Assembly: GCF_030253575.1 (NCBI RefSeq)
Contig: NC_080557.1
Span: 41,678,501 to 41,742,500 of the forward strand
From: Rhododendron vialii
Lineage: Eukaryota; Streptophyta; Magnoliopsida; Ericales; Ericaceae
DNA length: 64,000 nucleotides
Direction: 5' to 3'
Position 1 is the first letter of the stretch. Each line of letters begins with the position of its first letter. The notes below the pieces were generated by a model. That model was not told the origin of the DNA and searched no databases. It was given only the letters and a program-made list of their open reading frames with translations. The translations under genes and the position numbers were made by a program. Below are positions 25,091-34,599 of this stretch, in pieces.

Positions 25091-25258
25091 GACTTTGCTG
25101 TGCCAAACAACATAAAGCACACATACCCCATCAGTTGATAGATTCACGTTGGCTGTTAAGGATCCGTCCGTATTGCATACAATGCTCTCCCCATACTTCT
25201 GAGAACCCAAATTTACACTCCAAATTTTTAATTCATAACAGTAGATGTATGTCTTCCC

Positions 25259-25358
25259 GTGCATAGAATGAAAACAACGCTAATGGTTATCGAACATGGA
25301 GTCAAGCTGTGCATAGAATGAAAACAATGCTAATGTTTATCGAACACGGAGTCAAGAA
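25259..25358 (+). repeat. Tandem duplication, 2 x 50 bp
   Basis: gtgcatagaatgaaaacaa begins both units (25259 and 25309), each ending gtcaag. A few differences separate the copies. Confidence 0.85.
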
Positions 25359-25435
25359 AAACTAAACTATCTTACTGATCAACTAGCATTGTGCATGTTT
25401 GATATACAGAAGCCAGAAAAATGCCGATGCAATTT

Positions 25436-25468
25436 TTTCTTTCGTGCACTCAACGGGCACAATACTAG
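25436..25468 (+). mobile_element. Possible Helitron 3' terminus
   Basis: The sequence ends in GTGC-(loop)-GCAC followed by AATACTAG and then T, the hairpin-plus-CTAG layout of plant Helitron ends. No 5' end beginning TC can be assigned. A similar end in the opposite orientation starts at 26099 (CTAGTGTTTTACCC, then a weak stem). Confidence 0.3.
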
Positions 25469-25469
25469 T

Positions 25470-26570
25470 ACATATACTATATACAAATGCCTGTGTGCCT
25501 CTCAAGCCTCCACATTCTAAATTCTAGGAAAAAAAATTTATAAGGGACAGGGAGAGATAAAACGTGTGGATGGGGTGGAAAGAGAGAGTATGTGGGGGGA
25601 GGGGGTGTGAATACTGAATAGTTGGAGAGGGGGAGAGATTTTTGGGGAATTGGGAGTTGAATTTTATTAGTAGATAAAGAAGATAACTGAATTCAAAATT
25701 GTTATTATGAATTTTTTATTGCATGGGCATGAAGATGGAATAGTTTATGATTTTTATAATATGCATTTTTTTGTGCTCATAACTTTTTAGATCATATTCG
25801 TCATTTTTAGTAATTTTGTTAAATTTTTATATTGTGGTTTATAATTTTGAAGATCATATTCGTCATTGGTAGTAATTTTTGTTAAAGGTTTGTGGTCCAT
25901 ATTTTTATTTACGAAATGACTTATTTTTTTGTCAACTTTACCTATTTTAGGTTTATCAGCATCTATCAGCATCTAGATCGATTTTAGGAGTATTTTCTTG
26001 AACTATCTTTTTGTCAACTAGCGTTATGATTGTTTGAGCCTTCGAGGGACAAAAAAATTCAAATTCATGTATTCTTATTAAACTATATTTTTTATTAACT
26101 AGTGTTTTACCCATTCAATACACGGAAACAAACAAAAAAAAAAAAACTATCAATGTGATTTTTTATCTGTCCCGTGCATTGAACGAGCACAACTTTATTT
26201 GAGTCAATACAAAAGGTAACACAGGCTTACAGTCCTTGGATTGGGGAGTTTGGTGACACGCGAAAAGAAAAGAAAATCTAATTATTTGTTTAGATAAAAA
26301 AGTGAATAATGATTAAAAAATGTGTAGATAGAAGATCGATTCTATTTTTCATTATTTCTCACAAGAATAGTGAGATTTGGTATTAAATCATACGAGTAGC
26401 ATTTCCATTTCCTTTCTCATGAAATCACTCAATCTTGTGGTGTGACGGGCCAATGGCGCAACTAGAATTTGAAGTTAAATGTGACAGTCTAATAGATTAA
26501 TGTGCTTCCTTATAAAAAATATATTTCGACCCATCAAACTGAGAAGGTAAAGTAGATTCGACAAAAATGC
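25470..26570. other. AT-rich intergenic, no gene seen
   Basis: Contains two near-copies of agatcatattcgtcatt (about 25790 and 25850) and a possible inverted Helitron end at 26099. No gene, RNA or sharp transposon border is visible. Confidence 0.45.
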
Positions 26571-26572
26571 TA

Positions 26573-26925
26573 AGGACACATATATTGCACATACATTTTT
26601 ATGGAGCCCACATCGGATCTCACCAATATGATCCGAACCGCTTATTATTTTTAAAATAATGTTTTAAGAGTTTCTATAAAAAAATCAACTCAATAGGATA
26701 TCGGTAAGGGCTTTTTCAGAAATCGCAGTGCAAATCAGACTGTTTCACCCTATGATTTCTGAAAAAGCCCTTACCGATATCCTATCGAGTTGATTTTTTA
26801 CAGGAGCTTTTAAAAAATTATTTTAAAAATAATTAGCGGTTCGGATTATATTGGTGGGACCTGAGGTGGATCCCATAAAAGTGTATGTACAAGATATATG
26901 TAAAAGTGTATGTGCAAGTAGCATG
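26573..26925. mobile_element. Long hairpin MITE
   Basis: Two arms of about 155-165 bp (26573-26735 and 26755-26925) are near-perfect reverse complements over aatcaactcaataggatatc and ggtaagggctttttcagaaa. The outer ends read cacatatattgcacatacat on one side and the complement of gtatgtacaagatatatgt on the other. The loop is only about 25-30 nt. It encodes nothing. A transcript through it would fold into a long duplex and could yield small RNAs. Confidence 0.85.
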
Positions 26926-27059
26926 GCTGTTAGATTCTATTCAATTAAATTCAAAGTTTTTGTCAAAAGATACTAAAAAAAGCTTGCAATTTATTGAACC
27001 CAAATACATTATTTTAAACTTGCATTTTATGGGGTTTTTTGGTTGACACTGCCCTGTAA

Positions 27060-27650
27060 AGACGCAAAAACGTTATGAGTACAGATTTTACTTGCACATA
27101 TAGATCCAATTTGGATCCGTTTCTAGTACCAACAAAATGATCCAACTAGCTCATTTTTTTTTAAGTATATTCTTTATGATCTCTATAAAAGATTATACAG
27201 ATGGGTTCAATCGAATATCGGCAAGGATATTTACCATACACCTAACTTTGCATTTCGAAATCCAATTTGCTTTTCAGATTTCAAGGATAATTCAAAGACA
27301 AAAAGTTGAATGTTTAAATAGTATGAAAAAATAAATGGCTCTAAATATCTTTTCAAAACGAATATGTATGAGTGGATACAAAAGGGGCAACACGTGCCAT
27401 TTTTGCAACAAAAAGCTAGGTACACTGTACATTTATACTACGTTCACGTGGATCCATTTCAGATTCCACAAAAATATATAAAAAATCAATTTCATTGCTC
27501 CGAATCAAAAAGTAATACTTATCGATATTTTGTTGAAGTTGATTTTTTACAGAGCCCCGTAAAATAATATTTTAAATTTTATGAGTATTTTTTTGTATTT
27601 TTATGAAATCCAAAATAGATCACACATAAATATAGTGTTGATGTGTAGTA
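27060..27650. repeat. Decayed relatives of the hairpin MITE
   Basis: Patches such as ctctataaaagattatacag, ttcaatcgaatatcggcaag, and cgatattttgttgaagttga with ttttttacagagcc echo the arms of the 26.57-kb hairpin in the same order. Divergence is high and borders are not resolvable. Confidence 0.35.
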
Positions 27651-27729
27651 TACTTTTTTTTATTTATTGAACAGATGTGTAGTACATCTAGCATCCCTCT
27701 TTTTGCAAACCAAAAAAAGGTAAATACTA

Positions 27730-28000
27730 CTCCCTCCATCCCTATTTTATAGTCCAGTATTTTATTTTGGGCTGTCCCTTAATAAGTGTCCATTTTGTAA
27801 AGTTAATGGGTAAAAATTGGTGAATTTTCCATTTTGCCCCTAAAAGTAGATTCCATTTTGAAAAGTTAGTGAGTAAAAGTGTAATGATGATGGGTAAGTA
27901 GGGAAAATGGAGGAAAAAGTTGATGTGAAAGGTATAATGATGATGTCTTTTTAATAAGTTGGAGTTATGAAGCAGGACACTTAAAAAGGGACGGACGGAG
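27730..28000. mobile_element. Stowaway-type MITE upstream of the PPR gene
   Basis: Terminal inverted repeats are CTCCCTCCATCCCTATTTT at the left and the complement of AAAAAGGGACGGACGGAG at the right, the classic Stowaway (Tc1/mariner) ends, flanked by TA on both sides (27728-27729 and 28001-28002). It is 271 bp and non-coding. It ends 107 bp before the PPR start codon, so it may lie in or next to the promoter. Confidence 0.92.
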
Positions 28001-28065
28001 TAAATCACTACTCGCCTAGGAAATCAAATCCGTCTCCAAATTTATCCCGTGGTTCCAAAACAATA

Positions 28066-28090
28066 CAGAGAGAGAGAGAGAGAGAGAGAG
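28066..28090 (+). repeat. GA microsatellite in the PPR 5' leader
   Basis: About 12 GA units lie 18 bases before the start codon at 28108. GA/CT runs are common in plant 5' untranslated regions. Confidence 0.9.
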
Positions 28091-28107
28091 GACGGAGGAC
28101 GGAGAAG

Positions 28108-30714
28108 ATGGCTCAAATTGGTTGTTTTTCTTTTGGCAGTCCCATGGAATCTGGTAATTACCGAAAAGGTAATCTTCTTCCTCCATCATCCTTACACCAT
28201 CATCCATCGTTTTCCCTTCATTACCAACAATCTACAGACCCTAGTTCCCCTCTTCCTGCTCCAACTATCATCGTTCAAGAAAAACACCTGCAACCACAGT
28301 CGATGAGGAAAAAGCACGATGTGGGCCCCAATAGTCTCCGAGGAGCTGAATGGGTAATCGATCGGCTCCCTCAAATGCCGCGTCGGGAGATTCGTAGAGC
28401 TTTATTCAACTTGACGACAGCGGGTAGGTACGGTACCGTTATTTCTCTTTTCAACGAGTTGCAGTCACGAGGCACTCACCCAGATATTGTTACCTTGAAC
28501 ATTGTAATTAACTGCTACTTCCGCGCGAAACGAGTTGGTTTTGGGTTCTCTCTTTTCGGGTGCCTCTTCAAACGCGGTTATGTGCCCAATGTTAGTACCC
28601 TTTCCTTTCTGTTGAATGGGCTTATTTCTCAAGATAAGACTGTTGAGGCCGTGGAGTTATTTGAGAAATTAGTCAGAAAAGGAAAAATCAGACCCCATAT
28701 GGGTATGTGTGGACGTATTTTAAATGGCCTTTGCAAAATGGGAAACACCGGACTGGCTATTAGGTTTTTTAGGACGTTGGAAAAGGAAGGTTTAAAACCT
28801 GACACCATGGCATATAGCATGATCATTGACCGTCTTTGCAAGGACGGGATGGTGGATGACGCTCTCAACTTCTTAGTTGAAATGAATAGCAAAGGTATTC
28901 GTGCAGATGTCGTCACTTATACATCTTTGATTTGTGGCCTCTGCGATTGTGGCAAGTGGAATGTGGCTACAGAAATTCTGAGAGAAATGTTGGATAATGA
29001 TGTTTCACCAAATGTTCGTACATTTACTGTGTTGGTCAGTGCACTTAGCAAGCAAGGGCTGACAAAGGAAGCGGAGGCGCTATTTGAAGTCATGATAGAA
29101 AGAGGTTTGGATCCTGATGTAGTCATTCACACGAATCTGATGCAAGGGTATTGTTTGCAAGGCCAGATGGAGGAAGCAAGGAGAATTTTCAATGCCATGG
29201 TGGATAGGGGCCTTGATCCTGACACTCATTCCTATAACATTTTGATAAAGGGTTATTGCAAGAACATGAAATTAGATGAGGCTATGCATCTCTTCAGAGA
29301 AATGCCTCTACGGGGTTTGGAATGCGACACCAAAGAGTATAACATGATCATTGACACTCTTTGCAAGGATGGTATGGTGGATGACGCTTTCAACTTCCTT
29401 GTAGAAATGAATAGCAAAGGTATTCGTGCAGATGTTTTATGTTATACCTCTTTGATTCATGGCCTATGCAAACATGGCAAGAGAAAGGAAGCTACAGAAA
29501 TGCTAAGAGTAATGTTGGATAGTGAAATTCCACCAAATGTTTGGACATTTAATGTGTTGGTCAGTGCACTTAGCAAGCTAGGGATGACAGAGGAAGCGGA
29601 GGAGTTACTTGAAATCATGGAAGAAAGAGGTGTGGTTCCTGATGTAGTCACTTACACGGGTCTCATGAAGGGATATTGTTTGCAAGGCCAGATGGAGGAA
29701 GCAAGGAGAATTTTCAATGCCATGGTCGATAGGGCAGTTCATCCTAACACTTATTGCTATAACATTTTGATCGAGGGATATTGCAAGAACATGAAATTAG
29801 AAGAGGCCATGCATCTCTTCAGAGAAATGCCTCTACGGGGTTTGGAATGCGACACCAAAGAGTATAACATGATCACTGCCAGTCTTTGGAAGAATGGTAT
29901 GGTGGATGATGCTCTCAACTTCTTTGTAGAAATGAATAGCAAAGGTATTCGTGCAGATGTTTTCACTTATACCTCTTTGATTCATGGCCTATACAAACAT
30001 GGCAAGAGAAAGGAAGCTACAGGAATGCTAAGAGAAATGTTGGATAGTAGAATTCCACCAAATGTTTGTACATTTAATGTGTTGGTCAGTGCACTTAGCA
30101 AGCTAGGGATGACAGAGGAAGCGGAGGAGTTACTTGAAATCATGGAAGAAAGAGGTGTGGTTCCTGATGTAGTCACTTACACGGGTCTCATGAAGGGATA
30201 TTGTTTGCTAGGCCGGATGGTGGAAGCAAGGAGAATTTTCAATGCCATGGTGGATAGGGGCGTTCCTCCTGACAGTTTTTGCTATAACACTTTGATCAAG
30301 GGATATTGTGAGAACATGCAATTAGACGAGGCCATGCATCTCTTCCAAGAAATGCCTCTACAGGGTTTGGAACGCGATACCACTACTTTCACAATTATAT
30401 TGCAGGGTCTGGTTTCACTAGGTAGATATAAAGCTGCTGAAGAAATTCTTAATGAGATGCAAACTGCTGACCTAATTCCCGACAACAAAACTTGTGATCT
30501 CTTGTTGAAAGGCCTTTTCCAAAGTGGGCATATTGATGACGCATTGTTCTTATTTCAAATGATGGAAAACAAAGGTTTAGATGTCGATATTGGCAAGTAC
30601 AATATCCTTAGTGATGCATTTTGGAAGAATAAAAAACTTGAGAATGCAAGGGATCTTGTCACTACGCTTCCTTCCAAAGGGTCATGTCCTGATGTTAAGA
30701 CATCATTGTTGTGA
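28108..30714 (+). CDS. RFL-type P-class pentatricopeptide repeat protein
   Basis: An 868-residue, intronless PPR protein that probably binds organelle RNA. The first about 97 residues are low-complexity and Ser/Pro/His-rich, as in a poorly conserved transit region; the start could also be Met13. From about residue 98 to the end run 22 repeats of exactly 35 residues, without E or DYW extension, so it is P-class. Phrases such as TSLICGLCDCGKW and PNVRTFTVLVSALSK are typical of the Restorer-of-fertility-like clade. Three successive 525-bp blocks (from 28822, 29347 and 29872; five PPRs each) are very alike at DNA level, the second and third most, showing recent internal duplication. The frame is open throughout. 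A Stowaway MITE ends 107 bp upstream and decayed PPR sequence follows the stop. Target and organelle are not shown directly; a mitochondrial role is inferred from the clade. Confidence 0.93.
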   Translation: MAQIGCFSFGSPMESGNYRKGNLLPPSSLHHHPSFSLHYQQSTDPSSPLPAPTIIVQEKHLQPQSMRKKHDVGPNSLRGAEWVIDRLPQMPRREIRRALFNLTTAGRYGTVISLFNELQSRGTHPDIVTLNIVINCYFRAKRVGFGFSLFGCLFKRGYVPNVSTLSFLLNGLISQDKTVEAVELFEKLVRKGKIRPHMGMCGRILNGLCKMGNTGLAIRFFRTLEKEGLKPDTMAYSMIIDRLCKDGMVDDALNFLVEMNSKGIRADVVTYTSLICGLCDCGKWNVATEILREMLDNDVSPNVRTFTVLVSALSKQGLTKEAEALFEVMIERGLDPDVVIHTNLMQGYCLQGQMEEARRIFNAMVDRGLDPDTHSYNILIKGYCKNMKLDEAMHLFREMPLRGLECDTKEYNMIIDTLCKDGMVDDAFNFLVEMNSKGIRADVLCYTSLIHGLCKHGKRKEATEMLRVMLDSEIPPNVWTFNVLVSALSKLGMTEEAEELLEIMEERGVVPDVVTYTGLMKGYCLQGQMEEARRIFNAMVDRAVHPNTYCYNILIEGYCKNMKLEEAMHLFREMPLRGLECDTKEYNMITASLWKNGMVDDALNFFVEMNSKGIRADVFTYTSLIHGLYKHGKRKEATGMLREMLDSRIPPNVCTFNVLVSALSKLGMTEEAEELLEIMEERGVVPDVVTYTGLMKGYCLLGRMVEARRIFNAMVDRGVPPDSFCYNTLIKGYCENMQLDEAMHLFQEMPLQGLERDTTTFTIILQGLVSLGRYKAAEEILNEMQTADLIPDNKTCDLLLKGLFQSGHIDDALFLFQMMENKGLDVDIGKYNILSDAFWKNKKLENARDLVTTLPSKGSCPDVKTSLL

Positions 30715-31190
30715 TGCAAGATCCTGTGAGAATGATGTCACTTACACGTTACACATTATCGATGGGGAATTCTTTGACGTTTGAAGTCCTTTGATGGAAG
30801 TCCTTTGAGGCATTTTTACTCCTTGAGGAAGTGACTGGAATGGGTATTTCGCCGAATGCATTGTATCCTTGAATTTTGATTTAATCTCAACTAAAGGATT
30901 AATTTCGCCAAATGTTGGTGGATGCACTTACTAAGGAATGGATGGAAAAAGGAAGCAGAAGTGGATGCGCTTATTGAGGCACCGAATGCATTGTATCCTT
31001 GAATTTTGATTTAATCTCAACTAAAGGATTAATTTCGCCAAATGTTGGTGGATGCACTTACTAAGGAATGGATGGAAAAAGGAAGCAGAAGTGGATGCGC
31101 TTACTGAGGTACCGATGGAAAAGGACACAGGAGGCACTCGCTGTCATGATGGAAAGAGTTATGGATAATGATGTAGTCATACCGAGTATC
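30715..31190 (+). pseudogene. Decayed PPR repeats after the PPR gene
   Basis: Translated pieces such as LVDALTKE (about 30917) and EALAVMMERVMDNDVV (about 31130-31177) match PPR helices, but frames shift and stop. The region holds a direct 130-bp tandem duplication (30852-30981 and 30982-31111). Either the array was once longer or a neighbouring RFL gene has decayed; RFL genes commonly sit in clusters. Confidence 0.65.
30852..31111 (+). repeat. Tandem duplication, 2 x 130 bp
   Basis: ccgaatgcattgtatccttg begins each unit (30852 and 30982). The copies are almost identical, so the event is recent and happened after the PPR sequence here had decayed. Confidence 0.92.
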
Positions 31191-31404
31191 TATTCTGCAC
31201 AAAGGTGTCTGCTAACCAACACATTATTTATTCTGCCGGCATAAATAGTTGCCTGTGTTTCAAACTTAGTGAGTCTTTATCGGGTTGGTTAGTTAATGTG
31301 TTAGTTTTACATGTGGTATTGGAAAAATGACTGATTCGTAACTTGTAAGTTCATTGATAAAAGGCAAGACTTGAAAAGAAAATTACCTATATGTATGTAT
31401 AAGA

Positions 31405-31865
31405 AAGGAGTTTTAAAGAAAATCTCTTTGCAACTTCTCCAATCGCTTAACAACCGAGACCGGAATGACAAACAGTGACATAAAATAAGTAGGCAAGCTA
31501 GAAAGCGTATGTTTGATAAGAGTCATTCTACCTCCTTTAGGAATGTATTGATGCTTCCATCCTGCCAATCTCTTTTGAAATCTTTCCACTACTGAGTCCC
31601 ACACTGTTGTTGATTTGAACAAATAGCCCAACGGAAGGCCCAAGTACAAAGTAGGAAACGACGTCACTCGACAACCCAAAATTTGAGCAAGTGTGCCAAT
31701 ATCAGCAACTGCCCCCACCAGAATCATCTCGGACTTCCCCAAGTTCACTTTAAGGCCGGACACAGCCTCGAAGCAAAGCATAGCACACCGAAGATATCCC
31801 ACCTGTGTCGGCTCCGCATTGCAAAACAAAAGAGTGCCATCCGCATATAAGATGTGAGAAACCAT
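31405..31865 (-). mobile_element. L1-type LINE fragment, reverse transcriptase palm/thumb
   Basis: On the minus strand from about 31862 the frame reads HILYADGTLLFCNAEPTQVG, CFEAVSGLKVNLGKSEMI, YLGLPLGYLFKSTTVWDSVV and SSLPTYFMSLFVIPVSVV, ending LEKLQRDFL. This is the plant L1 ORF2 segment containing the YADD-type box (here YADG) to the thumb. The catalytic Asp-Asp pair is altered to Asp-Gly. It stops at the same point of the protein where the fragment at 13853 starts. Both fragments lie on the minus strand in element order. Confidence 0.9.
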
Positions 31866-31869
31866 CAAC

Positions 31870-33745
31870 CATACAAGGCGGATATCTTGGTCATGGAGGT
31901 ACTCAATTGTATGATTCGAAAAGCAGTACAAGGCGGATTTCTGAATTCTTTCTTCTTTCATGCAAGTCTGAAGTGTTCTATTTACCCAAAAAAGCCTCAA
32001 GTGTTCTGACATTGACATATATGGTTCTTCTCAGGCTTTAAAAAGCATTTCATGAATGACGAGGAAGCTATATATGTGGATCAACCATGGGAGAAGGTGT
32101 ATGCCATATAGCCTACATGATAAGGATAACCTTGGATGTCAGATTATTGGTATGTTGATCATGTGCAAATATACCCCTCTCTCTCTCTCTCTCTAATAGA
32201 GTGTCGATTCATTACTTAGTTTAAGCAATTTGCATTTGTATATTGATCATGTGCGAAATATACCTATGTACTTGATGTGTTATGGCTCTTTTTCACCATG
32301 TATACTTCTCAAGAACAAGAAATTTAAGTGAAGCACATAATATTTTCTGTTGCGAAATTTAGTTGGTTGAATAGAATGATGCCAGTCTATAAACAGACCA
32401 TTCTGGGGCATTAGGGCTTTGTGCTACATTTTAATTCAAATCATTGACATTAGCCTAATGTCTCATTAGATAGTGTATCTCTTTCTACCCTCCCTTCTTA
32501 GAGGAAATAAAACAAAAAGAGTGTTCATTTGCTATCTATGACAGGATTTCTTGTTGATTAACTATTGTTATTTGCAATCTGTGACATGATTTTGTTGTTT
32601 GCAATTTGATTCACCGAGATTTAAACAAGCAGGATATTTACAGCTGCATGAACAATCCAATAGTGTCTCGCTTTAACTTTTAATATGTTCTTATAATTGC
32701 AACACGTGTAGAAGCTTCACCCCATATGTTTGCCATTGAAACCAACATTATTTTTATGGGTCAGCCCTGTTTTTTTCCAACTTATTTAGCCTGGAATTTG
32801 ATCTCAAGGTTTTTTGAAAACATTTCAATGGTTCACTTAGCTTATTCACCTTTTCATCTTTAAAGCTCATAACAAGCTCTAATCCAACTTTTCAAAAGTT
32901 AGTTTTTGATGCTTTTGTAAGCTCGCTTTTGTTAACATGAAGCTTCACCCCATATGCTTTTGTAAGCTCGCTCTGCTACTACAACTGATGTGAAGATGAG
33001 ACTTGATAGAGAAGCTGAAACAGAAAATATAAGGTAAGGCACCATAAACCAGCTCCTTACTTTCAATCAAGGTGGGTGAACAAAGCAAAAAAACAAAAAA
33101 ACAATAAAGGAAGAAGTGAAATTAGATATTCCTAAATGGTTTGTCTTAGGCTTCTTGTTGTAGTACTTTGTTACAGGCTTCCAGCAATCTGGCTAAATAA
33201 TCATAGAATGCAAAGGAAAAGTATATCGTGAAATAAACTAGAATGAATTTATTGCTTTATGTCTATGTATGTTCGATTTTTAGGTTTTAAGGGAAGTCAT
33301 GGAAGTTGGCAAGCTCAAGTGTTAAAGCTTGTCAATAAGCCACATATCCAATTATTTTCATGATGCTTGTATTAATTGGGAGGCTTGTATATTTTACTGA
33401 TTTAAGTGGGTCCATCAAAGTGCAGGCGATATGCTGGGTAGACAACCAACATGACTTTATCAAGGGAAATGGTGAAAAATTAGATTATCTTTTGTCAATA
33501 GAAAACCCATAAAACGACGTGATAATGGATGTCCATAAAGGTCGAATGTTGAGGTTAATTTGTTAGATAGAATTTAATATTTGTTCCTTTTACTATCATA
33601 TTTTCCATGTTTGGGAAGAATGAATAAAATGGTCGAGTTCCAACACATGTTAGTGGTATTAGATAATACATTGCTATCTTTTCACGTTTAAACACCATGA
33701 TTCTAGTCAATTGAATGTCTTCCTTTTTTACTGCAGCAAAATTAA
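31870..33745. other. Intergenic, no gene seen
   Basis: AT-rich. A CT microsatellite lies at about 32177-32194. A short repeat (agcttcaccccatatg, 32713 and 32940) is present. No gene or RNA is supported. Confidence 0.45.
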
Positions 33746-33749
33746 ATAC

Positions 33750-34035
33750 ATTAAAGATAAATAACAAAAGGGTTGTTAACAACTATCCAATTCATTGTTA
33801 CTGAACAATATTAAATATATATTAAAGTTAAATAACAAAAGGGTGGTTGTTACGAACTGTCCAATTATTGTTACTGAACAAGATTATATATATTAAAGCT
33901 AAATAACAAAAGGGTTGTTGAGAACTATCCAATTAATTTTACTGAACAAATGCCCCAGGGACAGTTGTTAACAATAACCCTTCCGTTGTTTAGCTTTAAT
34001 ATATTTAATATTGTTCATTAACAATCAATTTGATA
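33750..34035. repeat. Three tandem 70-bp units plus one inverted unit
   Basis: Units carrying attaaag-taaataacaaaag then ggttgtt...tactgaaca begin at about 33751, 33820 and 33890. They are followed by the same unit in reverse complement (gttgttaacaataaccc ... ctttaatatatttaatattg) at about 33965-34016. The last forward and the inverted unit can pair as a hairpin. Confidence 0.75.
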
Positions 34036-34389
34036 TTTTTGTCCGCATTTGGAGCTTTAAATTAATAGCGTTGGGAGTTAGTAGCTACGGTTTTTGAACA
34101 TATTGGAGAATACTTAAGGCAACTTACTAGAGATTTCCTATTTCCTGATTTTACCCATTAGATGTAAAAGAATGTAATTGCTGCCTTTGCGTGTTCTCAT
34201 AGAAATTCAATAACAATGTGATATAATCAGCTTTATACTCTTTGAATAATACAAATTAAGGATTGAAATTTTAGACTAATTTTTTTTCATCATAACTACA
34301 ATAAATGCTAGTTGTTGGTGAACTATCATCTAAATAGCTATCTAATGATTATTAAAATTAAGATACGGATTCAATTTGATTCTCAAACT

Positions 34390-34460
34390 ATGACAGGGCG
34401 AAAAGGGTATTTATAGGTGGAAAAAGGAGAGGAGAACACGAAATACAATAGGATGAGGTT
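34390..34460 (+). promoter_or_regulatory. Promoter-like block shared with 36.5 kb
   Basis: aaagggtatttataggtgg then aaaaaggagaggagaacacg is closely matched by the reverse complement of 36525-36580 (aaagggtttttataggtgg then agaaaggagaagagaacacg). The shared piece contains a TATA-like core. Both probably come from one repeat family. Confidence 0.4.
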
Positions 34461-34599
34461 ATGATACCTAAGCTGTTTTTGTCTTCTTTCTTGAAAGGGT
34501 TGTGTGTAATGCGTGACAGAGTCTCTCTTTTTCCGCATCTCTCTCTTTGTGGATTAAAAAGCTGTGCTTACTATATTGGTGAACAACTTTCGAACACTC

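Noticed and set aside
25067-25264. Minus-strand frame containing NTDGSLTANV, RNase H-like
   Set aside because: The motif is short and lies on the wrong side of the neighbouring LINE fragment for that element's order, so chance cannot be excluded.
26573-26925. Possible microRNA precursor
   Set aside because: The duplex is far too long and symmetric for a typical plant microRNA precursor and relatives lie next to it, so a MITE is the better call.
28629-30488. Several minus-strand frames of 60-95 codons within the PPR gene
   Set aside because: They repeat every 525 bp with the PPR blocks and are shadows of the repeated sense frame.
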